From assembly GCA_021234535.1 (NCBI GenBank), contig SFZH01000008.1, positions 16,593,358-16,657,357 of the forward strand: a stretch of 64,000 bases of DNA. The letters run 5' to 3'. The translations under genes were made by a program, and so were the position numbers. Positions within the stretch are counted from its first letter, which is position 1; each line of letters starts with the position of its first letter. The DNA comes from Stichopus chloronotus (Eukaryota > Echinodermata > Holothuroidea > Aspidochirotida > Stichopodidae). Below, piece by piece: positions 1 to 12,100 of this stretch. The notes under the pieces are model-generated. The model was not told the DNA's origin. It searched no databases and saw nothing but the letters and a program-made list of their open reading frames with translations.

Positions 1-2833
1 AAGGGTGGAATCTTAAAGTTCATACTGTACATTTGAGATTACAAAATTATAAACTTTTTTAAGTAATCCAGAAGTGAGACGTCTGGTTTCCATTTAGTCG
101 TCGCCGAGCAGGATGGATGAAGAGTAACAATATCTGTCTACAACCAATCTTCTGGTGAATTGTGTTAATCTCTCAGGTTCATTTTCTACAGAAGTGACAA
201 ATTTGGTATCATTTGAAAGTAGAACAAAAAGTGATGAATGTAGCAAAAAATGATGTTTATTTCTTGTACTCTGTTAGTTTCCATTCTCTGTTAGTTTAGC
301 ATGCAACCTCTACCAGGAAAAAAGTTGTGTATCGTCCATTCTTTTTACTTGTCAATTCCAGAAGCACCTAATTGTGGTCATGAGAAGGTACAGCATGTTG
401 TCTTCTCTTCCGCTTGACGCTGTCATACAAGTTTTGTCTCAGGACTTAATTGAATATGATCCTGCACTGCACAATGAACAAACAAAATCCCCGTTTGATA
501 CTTAGTAACATACTTCATTTTACCTATTTAGTTAGAACTACTTAGCTAAGCAGTGTAGTGCCGTAATAAATCTTTCATTTTCTGAGCATTTCCATAGAAA
601 CGAAAGTATTAACTTAGAAAGAATGTGTACTTCAGAAGGATAGGAGAAAGTGAGGAGGCTGAAGTGCATGCACTCAATTGTACTGAACTTAGAAGTATAA
701 CATACTGTAATGTGCCTTGAAGGGCTATCGATTCATAAAAACTTCCTTGTAAAACAACTGTCTGCTTACCATAATTTTGGTTAATTCAACACATAGATTG
801 GATTTTGCAATATTGTCATTTCAATTGATGTAGGTTGATATTTAAAGTGTTTCTGCTATGTAAAACTTGCATCCTGTTACTCTGTTGCTGTACCAAGGTG
901 TAAGTGTGTACAGTAGTTTCAGCAAAGGTCTCGTGGCGTCATTCTCCGCCCTTTACCCTCATGGTTTCTCCCGGACCTTGTTTTGTCAGATTTAGCCCCT
1001 CGCACATCACAGTCAAGTCAGAAGTGTGTATTTAGCAGAAACACTGCACAAGAGAAACTCCAGCAGGACTACGTTGCAGCATGTAGGTCCTACTGTCACA
1101 TTTTCACTGTTTGCAATCTTGCAAGATCCCTTTAATGTGAGTTTTCATAGATCAGTGTCTGGTCAGTGTAACTGCAAACAAATGTACAATGCAGATGGCA
1201 CCTTCCGCAAACCCACGCTGCCTGAAACTTGTTGGTCATAGCCAAACAGAACATATTTTTGTTGTCCTGGAATCGTGCAGCATTGGCAGCCAATCCAGGT
1301 TCAGTGTTTGTTTTCACCTAGCTGTTGACTCAAGTCTTGGCGTCTGTTTGCCTACAAGGCATTCTTGCGTTGACTTCTGCCAGGATCCATGTACTGGATT
1401 CTCTGTCAAACTCCAATACAGTGCTTTTCCACACTTATCATTGAGAACGCCCCTCATGATTACTCAGTCGTGGTTGCCATGGTAGCATGAAATGCGTCCA
1501 TCCTTCATGGTCTAGTTACAGTCTTCCTGCTCTGAGCACTGTAGCAGATTCTGACACAAAATATATGAGTTCTGGAGTCAGGACAATGTGAACAAATCAT
1601 GCAATTATTATTTTAAAGACTATTTTTGTCAGTCTTTTTTTGTGGAGAAGAGAAATTCAATTGAGGTTGTAACCCCACACCACCATCCTTGATTGGAATC
1701 TGATTCAGTTTATGTTCATGGTTGGTTGGTATGGCTTGACCAGCTCGAAATCTAACCGCTGTAAGATCTGTCCACAACAATAGACCTACAGTATGCAGTA
1801 GTTTGCAAGTTCATTAGCACATGTTCATGGGGAAGTGTTTAGCAATTTAATCCTGGGTGCATGGTTTCAGCTTTGACACTGATCTACAGTATAGTAGATC
1901 AATAGCAGATCTGTTCAGTAGTACTGTATGCTGACTTTTGGTATACAGTACTATAGTTTTGTATATCTTGTATGATGATGGCTAAGTGGTTGCTTCAGGT
2001 ACCAGATCCACATTGTCAGAGAACCTTTTCTGAAATTGCTACCCAACCCAAAGTTCACCAATATTCATCTCACCAATATTAGTTTCACCAATGGAAACGT
2101 TGTACTGTACAATGTGTGACAAAATTAAGCATGTATGGCAAGCTAAGGACACCTAATGTCAGGCCCGTTAAGTGAGAGACATACTGTAGTGTTACCGTGC
2201 AAAGCAAAATTTGTATTATGACTTCACAAAAAATTCGATCGTATCCTTACACTGTATACTGTAAGTTAAATTTTGTTTATTTTGGGTACCAGCTAGACCA
2301 CGCACATTGGGTACCCGGGTCCTACAGTATTTTTGGACCATGTGCAAACACTTCTGATGAGAATACTGTTTTGATTTTGTCAGTTTAGGACCAATGTAAT
2401 AGGCAAATGAATTACAGTAAACTTAACTGAAGGGGAAATTTGAAGTTACACATGTTTCATTTTTAGACTTATATAGCCTTGTGATGATGCCTATAGTATT
2501 CACATTATAGATGTCTGGGGTCTCTGCCCATATGTGCATGGTACTGTGGGCCTATATTTGTTAATTGTGGCTGGACATCCTAAATGTTGAAGCGGTAAAA
2601 GCTAGGGTCCATTTGCAAATGACACAAGGACCAGGAAACTAATTTTTGCATGGATTAATGCAACAATTGTTGTACCGGACATAATTTGCAACAAAAGAAA
2701 TAAGACAGGCTGTTACTAGCTATAAGCTAAGTTCCTACCCAGAGGATAACAATTACTGAAGTTGCAGTTGAAGTCTTGTGCAGTATATATCAGTAGTTTA
2801 GACATTTTGTGCTTTTTTTCTTATCGTCTTCAG
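1..2833. other. No gene seen; upstream flank or intron of rootletin
   Basis: AT-rich sequence with no convincing exon. The first clear rootletin exon opens in phase 0 at 2834 without a start codon, so at least one upstream exon must exist. I could not find it here, so this stretch is probably intron. Short open frames, for example 1189-1485, show no family resemblance and no splice support. The words TACAGTA and TACTGTA recur often. Confidence 0.5.
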
Positions 2834-3124
2834 AAATTAGAAGACACAGTTCTTTCCAATGATGAAGAACTCCCTGCCCTGAAAGGTGAAGGGGACACCA
2901 CCACAAAAGTACCAGCGCGGCTTCGTGAGATCCTCACAAAAAACTTACCGGAGGAGAACGGCCACGCCACGGAGGACGACATGGCCCTCTCGCAGAGCTT
3001 GGCTTCCGTCCAGGAGGAGAACAGGATGTTACAGAATGAGCTGAGCAGGGTGGAAGATCTGTTGGCAGTGAGCAGAGCGGACAGAGACGAGCTGGCCATC
3101 AAGTACCAGGCCCTCGCAGACAGA
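2834..3124 (+). CDS. CROCC: Rootletin exon 1 (first visible)
   Basis: Residues 1-97, phase 0 to 0. Acceptor is cttcag at 2828-2833 and donor is gtgagt at 3125. It encodes RLREILTKNLPEEN and LQNELSRVEDLLAVSRADRD, the conserved start of the rootletin domain (human REIVTRNL and LSRVEDLLAQSR). It opens inside the protein, so an earlier exon supplies the Met. G+C is clearly higher than in the flanks. Confidence 0.93.
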
Positions 3125-6100
3125 GTGAGTAACCCCACATGCGTGCATTGCATTTAAAAGAAATAGTTATACACTCCTTGCTTCTATGGGGCAAGGTGAG
3201 TGGCAAACTTCTTTACAAATTAGAGGAGGTTAATCAATTCACAACGCATACTTTCCCACCTCAGATAACCTACAGTATGCATTACAGTATTGACTATGGT
3301 CTAGCAAATTGGCAGTAGTGTATGTGTGCACATCCGGTCACCGTCCTTCTGTAATTGCAAGACTTTTGGTCTAGTAGCGAAGTCTCTGCACTTGTTTGCA
3401 TCTATCCTAACACCATCGCATAGGTTATATGAGGTGAGTATGTCGATAGTCGATACGCAAACCAGGAACTTTTGGGGATTCTGCTTCATTTAAATGTTAC
3501 TTGTAGACTGATGATGTACAACAGAATGAAAAATTTTAAGTTGTGTAATTTATACTCACTTTTATTAGGCTAATGTGTACAGTACTTACTGCAAATCTGT
3601 ACCTTTGTAGAGTGCATTACAGTACATGTACTGTAGCACTGCATTTACTATGGTTCACTACGTGTACTTGTTGCACATGTCTGTATTAGTGATTTAGCAC
3701 AAAGTGTTCATACATAAAGTGATCTGCCAGTGTCCACTGTAGATGTATTACTCAGACTGTAAGTGGACCATACTTTCAAATGTATAGACTGTATTGTAAA
3801 AAGCCCCAGTCTGAATCTGCATCAAGAAAAACTGAATCATAGAAAATGAAAATCCAACTAAAAACTGAGTACAGTATGTGAACTTGAGGATGGCTTGGAA
3901 GCTTCTTACCTGCTCAGATGTGCCTTCATACTGTAGCTTCTTACAGTAGCTATGTTCGTGGTAATGCACGGGATCGTTTGAATCATGCCTGAAGTTGCCT
4001 TCCCATTCCTGTACAAAGACAGAATCGTATGTGGGAAAATCCCCCAGACTGTTCCACAGGTGAGGTCGTGGCTAAAATCATAAATACGCACAATAAATTG
4101 CAATAGAATCTTTACCAAATGACAACTCTCTCCTTGATTTTAAAATATTTCTCAAATTTTTCTTTAGAGACAGATCACCCTCCCAGGTTCAATTCCTCAG
4201 CGTACTGTAACTTTTCTTGGAAATATGAATATCAAACTTCATTTGCCAATGAAATTGTGAATGTCACCCTCGTAATTTGCAGCCTTTTCATACACCATGA
4301 CAATTTTTTTATCCTTCTTTTCACCTACGTTTAACTTTCTTTTTTTCCCAAAATCATTCTAAGTGGTTATGTACAGTATGTGTTTGAGGACTAGGGGCCT
4401 GAATAGCAATGCGTAGTACTGTACTTATTGTGCAGTATACAGTAGAAGGTCAGGAAGGAGAATGGACATCTCCTTGAGCGATTTGTATTGACATACACTT
4501 AAAATTGTATAGTATGATGGAGTTTTTTTCTGTGATTGTCAATTCCATTTTCTTTCTTTCAGCCGAACATTAAGCCAATCAATTGATCTTAATTCATCAC
4601 ATCTGGTTATCTCTACAGTATCTCACCTTTTAAAAATCTCCTTTTCTCCTTCGGAGACAAATTTAAATGAAAATCTATAACCCATATCCCTGATTCGTCA
4701 CGTCACCACTTCCATCCCATTTGATTCGCGTCCCGGTTCTTGCAAAGTACCTCCAAAAAAGGCTCCGGTATTGTGAACATCACCTCCAGCTGTTGAGCTT
4801 CAAGGGTGCATCCTTGGCTAATTGTATGCAGCTCATTTGAATGACAAAAGAACTAGCTATAAACGTTGCTTTCTTTGAACGAGCCATCAATAACATTGTC
4901 TCTGCAAACTTGTGAATGAAAAGGTTTAAGTTTGCAGAGCATAAAATGTCCTTGGGGTCTGAGTGAGTTGTCTGTATACATGTAATGTATTTGGTGAAGA
5001 AGCATTTTAATTAATAAAAATGTTGCAAACATGAGGAATGAAAGGCTGCAATGTCAATATTTCATTTTGCAATCAATTGTGAGAGATGAATAAAGCCCCA
5101 CTTGTGTGTACAGTACAGGTAGTTAAGAGTCATTGTGTAATAATTGCCACCCTCTTTATGGTGTAGTGCTGTGCACATAGATTCAAAGGTATGATATAGT
5201 TAACTCATCTTTTGATTGAAGTGCACAATACGTGCACTCTGAGATGGTATTGTTTATTCTGCCTCACAAAACCAGGCCGGTCTCAAGTTCTCGGACTGCG
5301 AACGCGAACGCTGTTCACTCGATTTCTATGTCCTTTGTCATGCAAATCGAGGATACTCTAGGCTGGAGTGTTTCATCTTCCTCACTTGATTGTGGGAGGA
5401 TGAATTGAACTGCATCTTCACTACATCAATTAAATACATTGACAATGCCTCTTAACTGTAGAGGAAAATCAATAACAGCCTTTTCTTCCCATCACATCTT
5501 TGGATGAAGAGCAATAGCCGAGGGACGCTCTCTGCTCTTCTGTGTCAATTCAAAGTTTGTTAATATCCATTCGGCGTCGGATCCAGTCGAAGCAAGTGCG
5601 TTTTGCCTGTGAATTCTTGGGACAGGCTTCCATAAGTCAAACTCACAACTTTGAGAGAGTTGCAGATTACAAACCCTCATGTTTTTGTGAGAGACAGGAG
5701 GGAGAAAGATAAAGAGGATGGAGTCTGCAGATGATGAAGATGGATTCTCTGAGGATCAAGGGCAGGATGGAGGATATGTGAAAACTAGGGTTCAACAAGC
5801 AAGTAGCACAGTATTTAATGTTTGTGGTCATGCACTCATTGCACATGTATGCTTGTGTGCTTCTCACCTGTGTAACTTTTACCTCTTTACTAATTATGGT
5901 GCAAGTCAGAGGTTTGTATTTGTTCCTTTGCAGTGAAGTTTCTGGAGCTTATCTTTAACAGTACACATAGTAAATTCTGTACAGTGATGATACTGTACTG
6001 TATGCAATAAATCGGTTGCGTTAATTCGGTCAGACCTGTGTACTAAGTTACTAACACATATCATCAATTAGGTAGATGTATCACTACAATTCCTGCAGGG

Positions 6101-9100
6101 TTTGAATCAAATTTACAGCAAAATTAAACTTGCACTGTAACAGTACGGTACATATGTTTCAACTTCCTGTAACAGTACATACTGTTTTGTCAGATCTTTT
6201 AAAAAAAAAATACAAGCATAAAGCATGCTGTTGTATTGTATTAATATTGTATAATACAGTACATATACTGCTTTAACAGACATTATGGTCACTTGAGTAG
6301 GACTAAAGTGTACATATTGTGCCTGTAGTATTGTAGAGTTCTAAGTACTCTAATATGAGTTAAACAACTTTCATGTTAAACCTAGACAGATGGAAGTGTA
6401 TTTGCAGGCCTGACATTTAATTATAGAATTAGTTTAAAGGGAAACAGGGCGTTTAGAATACACCAACGTGACATACAAAAGAAAATAGCAGTAATAATTA
6501 TTAAACCATTCGGTCTCATCAATAAACATCCACCAAAGCTTCATCTCCTCAAAACATTATACATGTGATGAGTAATGGAAGGTGCATCATTTGAATTTTG
6601 AAAAGTTTGGGTGAACAAATTAATGTTGAGCAACAAATAACTGAATTTCTATCTTTGAGGAGCTTATTTCTTGAGGAGAAGGCTACTGTCCTTCCTTATT
6701 TTGAATAATCTATCATTCTACTTCCACAAATATTGGTTTCAAAAATATGAATGTCTTCTCTAAGACAAACGCCCTATTTCCCTTTAAGTAATCTTACATG
6801 TGCAACTTTCAAATTAGACCCTTTGAAGTATAGTATTATAGAGTCGTCCGATCATGGAAACCGTTTAAGTTTGGTGTAATCTGAGATTGGCAAATTAGAC
6901 CCTTATCACCCTGTCAAGTACTACAGTACTTTGTAATCTTTTTGTCCTTGTTGGGTTTGTTGGGTAGATACAGGTACTGTACTGTAGGTCTGACTCTCAC
7001 ACTGTACTGTTTACTGTACAGTACAGTATATGTTCATTCAAGATTGTGTTTATTACTGACCTTCTTCATGGTTTTGTAATTCTTTGTATGGGTAACGTGT
7101 GTGTGGTATTTTGGTTCCCAAAATTAACTAAGAAACTAATTTGATTCTAAAGTTGTTCTTGACAAATTTTCAATAGTTGTGACTGTAGCAATTCTTGGGA
7201 TAAAGTGTAGTAGAAACAAACTTGCTTTCATTATAGGGAAATACTGCGTTTCTGTACAGAAGAATATCATATTTGAAAAAGCTTGCAGTATAACCCTGAG
7301 TAAAAATCTGTTGGAATTTTGTTCATATCTTTTATCATTTATTAGATATATGACTTTTCAAAGTTTGAGAAAAAAGGCAAAACAGATGATGTGGGATGTT
7401 GCACAGTGTCAGTATTTCTTTTGTTAAGGCTATGTATTTTGCTTCTTAATTACTTGATTACTGAGTTTCTAATTGGTAAGTGATATCGATATGTTTGAAG
7501 AAGAAAATACATGCTTCCAAAATAAAAGCCTCCGGAAAAATTAAATTCTCAAAAGTCTTTGAAATAGCGGTTACTTACACAAAGGATAATCATAAGACAT
7601 ATCATAGGAGTCCATCTCTTGATGTTCACAAATTTGAATACGTAGCCAATGTTTATTCATGATACAGTTGTGAGACACTAATTTTCCTGTAAATTGATCA
7701 ATCTTAGACAGATTTTGAAGGAATTTGTGGCTATTTTCAATGCTGAATGCACCCAATACTCCAACATGTCATTTCCATGTCACACGACCTTTAACAATCT
7801 TGAAGTTAGTCTCTCTGCATGTTTCAAAGATGATGTTTGTGCATGATAAATATCGTAAGTTCCCTTAAAAGTGAAAACAGAAAAAAACAAGTGGTGAATA
7901 ACTAGAAAAGAACTTAACTGATGTGTAATGTCTCCATCATAGGAATTATCTGAATTTTCAATACCTCAGAATAACGTACTCCACAACAATGTTGGTACTG
8001 CATATTGAGTTGGTCTGTAATGTCTGTTTTCAATTCTTGCTCCTTAAATTCAGAGCTCCTGAAGTCAGGGAAAGTGATGGGATTTTTTTTTTCCAGACTT
8101 GCAAAATTCATAACATTTTACAAAAATGACAGAAGTGACAGAAAAGCCATGATTTTTGTTTTGTTGATGAAACAAGTTGATGTAACATCTATCATGATTA
8201 TTGTTCTATTGAACAACTTCTGTAAGTATATTTAACAATTTAGTCTGGAGATAGTCGTAGAAAGGTCTTAAAAGTTTATTCTTCAGACCTGCAGGAACCC
8301 TGTGTAAACTGTACCATATCTGGATTTATAACAACAGGTCTTTCACATACAATTACTATTAATGTTCCTTATTTAATTTCATAAAATAACGTGCCGACTG
8401 CTTCCTTGGTTTCTCCTCTTTCATGTTGTCAGTCGCGTAATATGGGCATAAATACTTAGCTGTTAATACGGTGTATTGGTGTCATGCTATGGTTCTCTGT
8501 ATCCTGTGACCTCGTCAACGTGTTGTCAAACTGTACTGTACTTGTACAGTTGGCAGGGTTGTTGGTGTTTTTTTTTTTTTTTTTCATTTTTTTTAAAAAT
8601 AAATTGACTTGAATTTTGATCTGTTAAAGTAAAAATCATGACTTTTTAAATAAAAATCATGATTTTAATCATGTTTTTATTCAGATTGACTTAAATCAAA
8701 CAACCCTGACTTTTCGTCTATGCCTTCAAAGTGGCTTTCATTCTTCTGTCCAAGGACGTCTTTTCTTTCCCTGCACTGTACATTAATTGTGCAGTGCTCA
8801 TCAATCCCAGCTCTCTATACTGTATCTCACAGAACTTTGTGCACACAGTTTGTCTATGTACTGTAGTACACAAGATGTGAGTGAAATTTTGACCCCCATT
8901 AAAGCCATCTAGGGTGGTGTATATTATCCAGATGTGCAATTCAAATTTTTCTTTTGTGGCTGTATGCCTACTGCAAGTGATTTTGGTATCTGTTGGTTTC
9001 TTTGTTACGACCACTTTTGGGATCAAGATGTTGTCTGCAGTTCTTTTTTTGAGGTGTTTGTCCAAGTTCAGTGTTACATCACCTGACTGTGTCTGTGCTC

Positions 9101-12100
9101 ATGTTCTTTTTAACCTCATCAATTGTCTTGTTAACTTTTTCATCAATCATATTCTCAACCATCTCTAACCGTCTGCTTTGCACCATCACAAACATCTGTG
9201 CTACTTGCTATTTGAGAACTTCAAAAAAAAAAAAGTGGTTCAGTGAAGTTAGATTGGTTCTTCATTCATACCGTCTCAGTGGGAGGATGCAATCATGTCG
9301 AACAGAGGGGTCGCTCGTTCACCTGATGACTACAACGCGGAGATCAACAACTTCATCCGTAGGGGCGAGAGACGGCACTCCGATGCAAGTAGACCCAGCC
9401 CGACCCACTCACATAATGGGTCTGCCTCCCCCAGGCGATTCTCGGAGCCCATGGTATCGTTGGAAGAGCACGGTCAACGTGGTAGTTCATACATCCCAAA
9501 TGGATTGGAGCCTCCTCCTGAAGAGGATGAGAGTCGGGAGTACATTCTCTCTGGTACAGACAATCTGAGTGATTCCAATAAGGAGGAGATCGTGAGAGAT
9601 GACGCCATGGCGGAATCGTTGTTCCTGAGCAACGGTGGTGATCTCGAGGTGGAGGACAAATCCTGTGATACAAAAGAGGTGGTGTGCCGTGATTTTCGTC
9701 ACTTTCGTAAAACAGAAATGAATGAGAACAAAATTTGAAACACAGAATCAAGGAAGTAATACAGTAAAATGTAACAAAAATGTACCAGCTGTACATTGTA
9801 ATCAATACAGTGCTGGTGTGGCCACTGTGGAGCAACCTAGTTTTCACTGTAATAGTGACATAATCTTTTGAAGGACAACAGACTATTTAGTCTTGAAAGA
9901 GACAGACAAGTATCAGACGATTGATCTGTGTAAGTCTTCCCCAAGATTTCAACTGGTATACTACGTACAGGAGTTTTAAGTTTGCATAGAGGAAAGTATA
10001 CAGTAGACCAAAAGATGCATGGACCATGTGCAAAGTTCTAGACACCAAAAATGTTTGTAACAAGAAAACAAAACCCTGTGGTTATTGTCCTGGATCTGAC
10101 ACTAGACACTGTTTTGTGTTCATTTAAACAAAGTTACAGAATAGCTTAAATGTATGAATACTGTCTGTACATGGACAATTTTGGCAACGTGTCAGATACA
10201 TCAATGTTGACAAGCTGTGACTTTGTCAGTCATTTGTAATAGCAATGAAAAAAGATTTTCTAATGGTATACTGAATTCACACCTGTGGTTTTTTAGGTTT
10301 GCATGAAATCTTGGACTGCACCAGTGCCTACAAAGTTAGTCACGACACTTTCCGTGTGCTGTACCGAAGCTTTTAGCAATTTACGGACCCACTGGAGAGA
10401 TTGTTATGTCTGTTTTGTAGTTATGTGGAACCTCAGGTTGGAGTCATAATGACCCAAATTGTTCTACCCCCAATGGCACCATAATTAGACCTCCAGTTTC
10501 AACAATACAGGTTGGTAAACCAACAGTTACAACATCATATGAACAGGATGTGACTGAAACAAATATACAAATTGCTAAACCTTTACTGATTTTCCCGAAA
10601 CATTCTTTCTATTTTCAATGTTGCTCCTACCTTTCAAACTGCAGTGAACCAAATTGAGGTCACATTTTACTGTACACTGTATGTACCCTTGTGGTTTTGA
10701 GTATCAGCGATAGTTAAACATCACTGCAAATCTGAAATGAAAGTACTATCGTCTACAAGGAATCATTGTTGCAGCACTATAAGAGCAAAGTACATACAGG
10801 TACTGCACCACTGGGAATTTATCGTAGGAATCTCTTGCACATATCATGTCCATACAGTAAAGCTTTAAAATTATCCCATAGCTCATCAGCAGCCATACAG
10901 TAGCTATCGCCTTTACCAGAATTCACCTAGATCTAGGCAGTAGTCTTTTGTTCATGCAGTAAGTATGCTACGTGGAGGTTCTTGAGTGACATTGTCAATC
11001 CATGTTCTGCTGGGACTTTCCAGCCTTCACAGCTCAAGCAACTACCAAGCTGCTTCTGGATCGATACAGATGTTCAATGATGGTAACTTGGGTTTTGGGA
11101 ATACAAAAATGGAGAAAAAAAAACTTGCTGCATGAATTTATCAAAAGCTGAAAAAGTAGGAAACAAACAGTAGCAGCTCAATGAAACATGTAAAACTAGA
11201 CCACTCGTAATCAATACTGTTGATTGACGGAACCTAATTTTCTTTCTGTCTGAGAAAACCTTTTTAACAAGTAATGGGACATGGTGTATTTTATTGACAT
11301 TGATTCACATTAGATATGTTTTTGCTGAATGTATAGGTCTGTAAACTTTACAAAGTTAAACACCGTAAATTGTGTTATTACAGTCTGCACTGAACAATGG
11401 ACCAATTACTTTATTCCGCCAAATGCCAGGCAGTAGTGATTTTATTGACGTCACCAGCTAGCATTTGTGTCGTTTGTCACACAAAAAGTGACATGCATAC
11501 TGCCTGTTCCTTATGAAAACAAGTGAGGTGCAATACTGTATTTACAATATGAGGCAAAGTTCTGAAATTATCGAATTATATCGATCAGTGCTTATAGGCT
11601 GTTTTGTTGAATAGAGAACTTTTCCTAGGGTTGCTTTCAAGTTTTGTCACCTGTAGCGAGAAGTTTGGTTCGGTTGTAAGTGTACATGCCGCAAAATGAG
11701 CCAAAAACTTGTATGTTGACAGGTGGTAAAATTTTCAGAGACCAGATAATTTTGCAAAGCCATCGTGCATGTAACCTGTTGCACATATATGGCCTACGAG
11801 CTCATGACTATGATGATAGTGCTGTTTGTCATATTTAATGAAGTATAATCAGTCACAAAGGATATAAATGTGAATACCACCTACTGTACGAGGAGGTTAC
11901 AATTAATCTCATCAATCAGTTTGCAAGAACAGAGATAGGAAATTAATTTTGTAGAATATTGCACTGGTCTCGAGACCTGAGGTCTGCTGTGCTGTACTTT
12001 CTCATCACTCTGTTTGTAATAGTGAACAAATTCAATTGCAGCACCAAAACACTCTTGGATCTGTACCAGCTTCGTTCATATCGTATGTCAAGATTTACAG

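Larger units (their letters stand above)
3125..9279 (+). other. Rootletin intron 1, first part: repeats, no exon
   Basis: Long AT-rich intron section. Apart from three short transposon-like elements (6438-6783, 7428-7790, 8554-8708), I see no coding evidence. TACAGTA/TACTGTA words are unusually dense, most clearly around 5,940-7,030. Open frames at 5718-5936 and 7179-7427 lack splice support and family resemblance. Confidence 0.6.

Noticed and set aside
1189..1485. 98-codon + frame upstream of rootletin
   Set aside because: No resemblance to the rootletin N terminus, no phase-0 donor leading to exon 1, and no other family recognised.
5718..5936. 72-codon frame starting MESADDEDGFSEDQG
   Set aside because: Purine-rich low-complexity start, then non-coding-like sequence; no usable splice partners in phase with rootletin.
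9071..9568. 165-codon + frame overlapping the candidate alternative exon
   Set aside because: Its left part is intronic low-complexity sequence and its right part is a shifted reading of the better frame starting at 9295.
9353..9847. 164-codon - strand frame
   Set aside because: Shadow of the CpG-rich candidate exon; Cys/His/Arg-rich composition typical of antisense reading.
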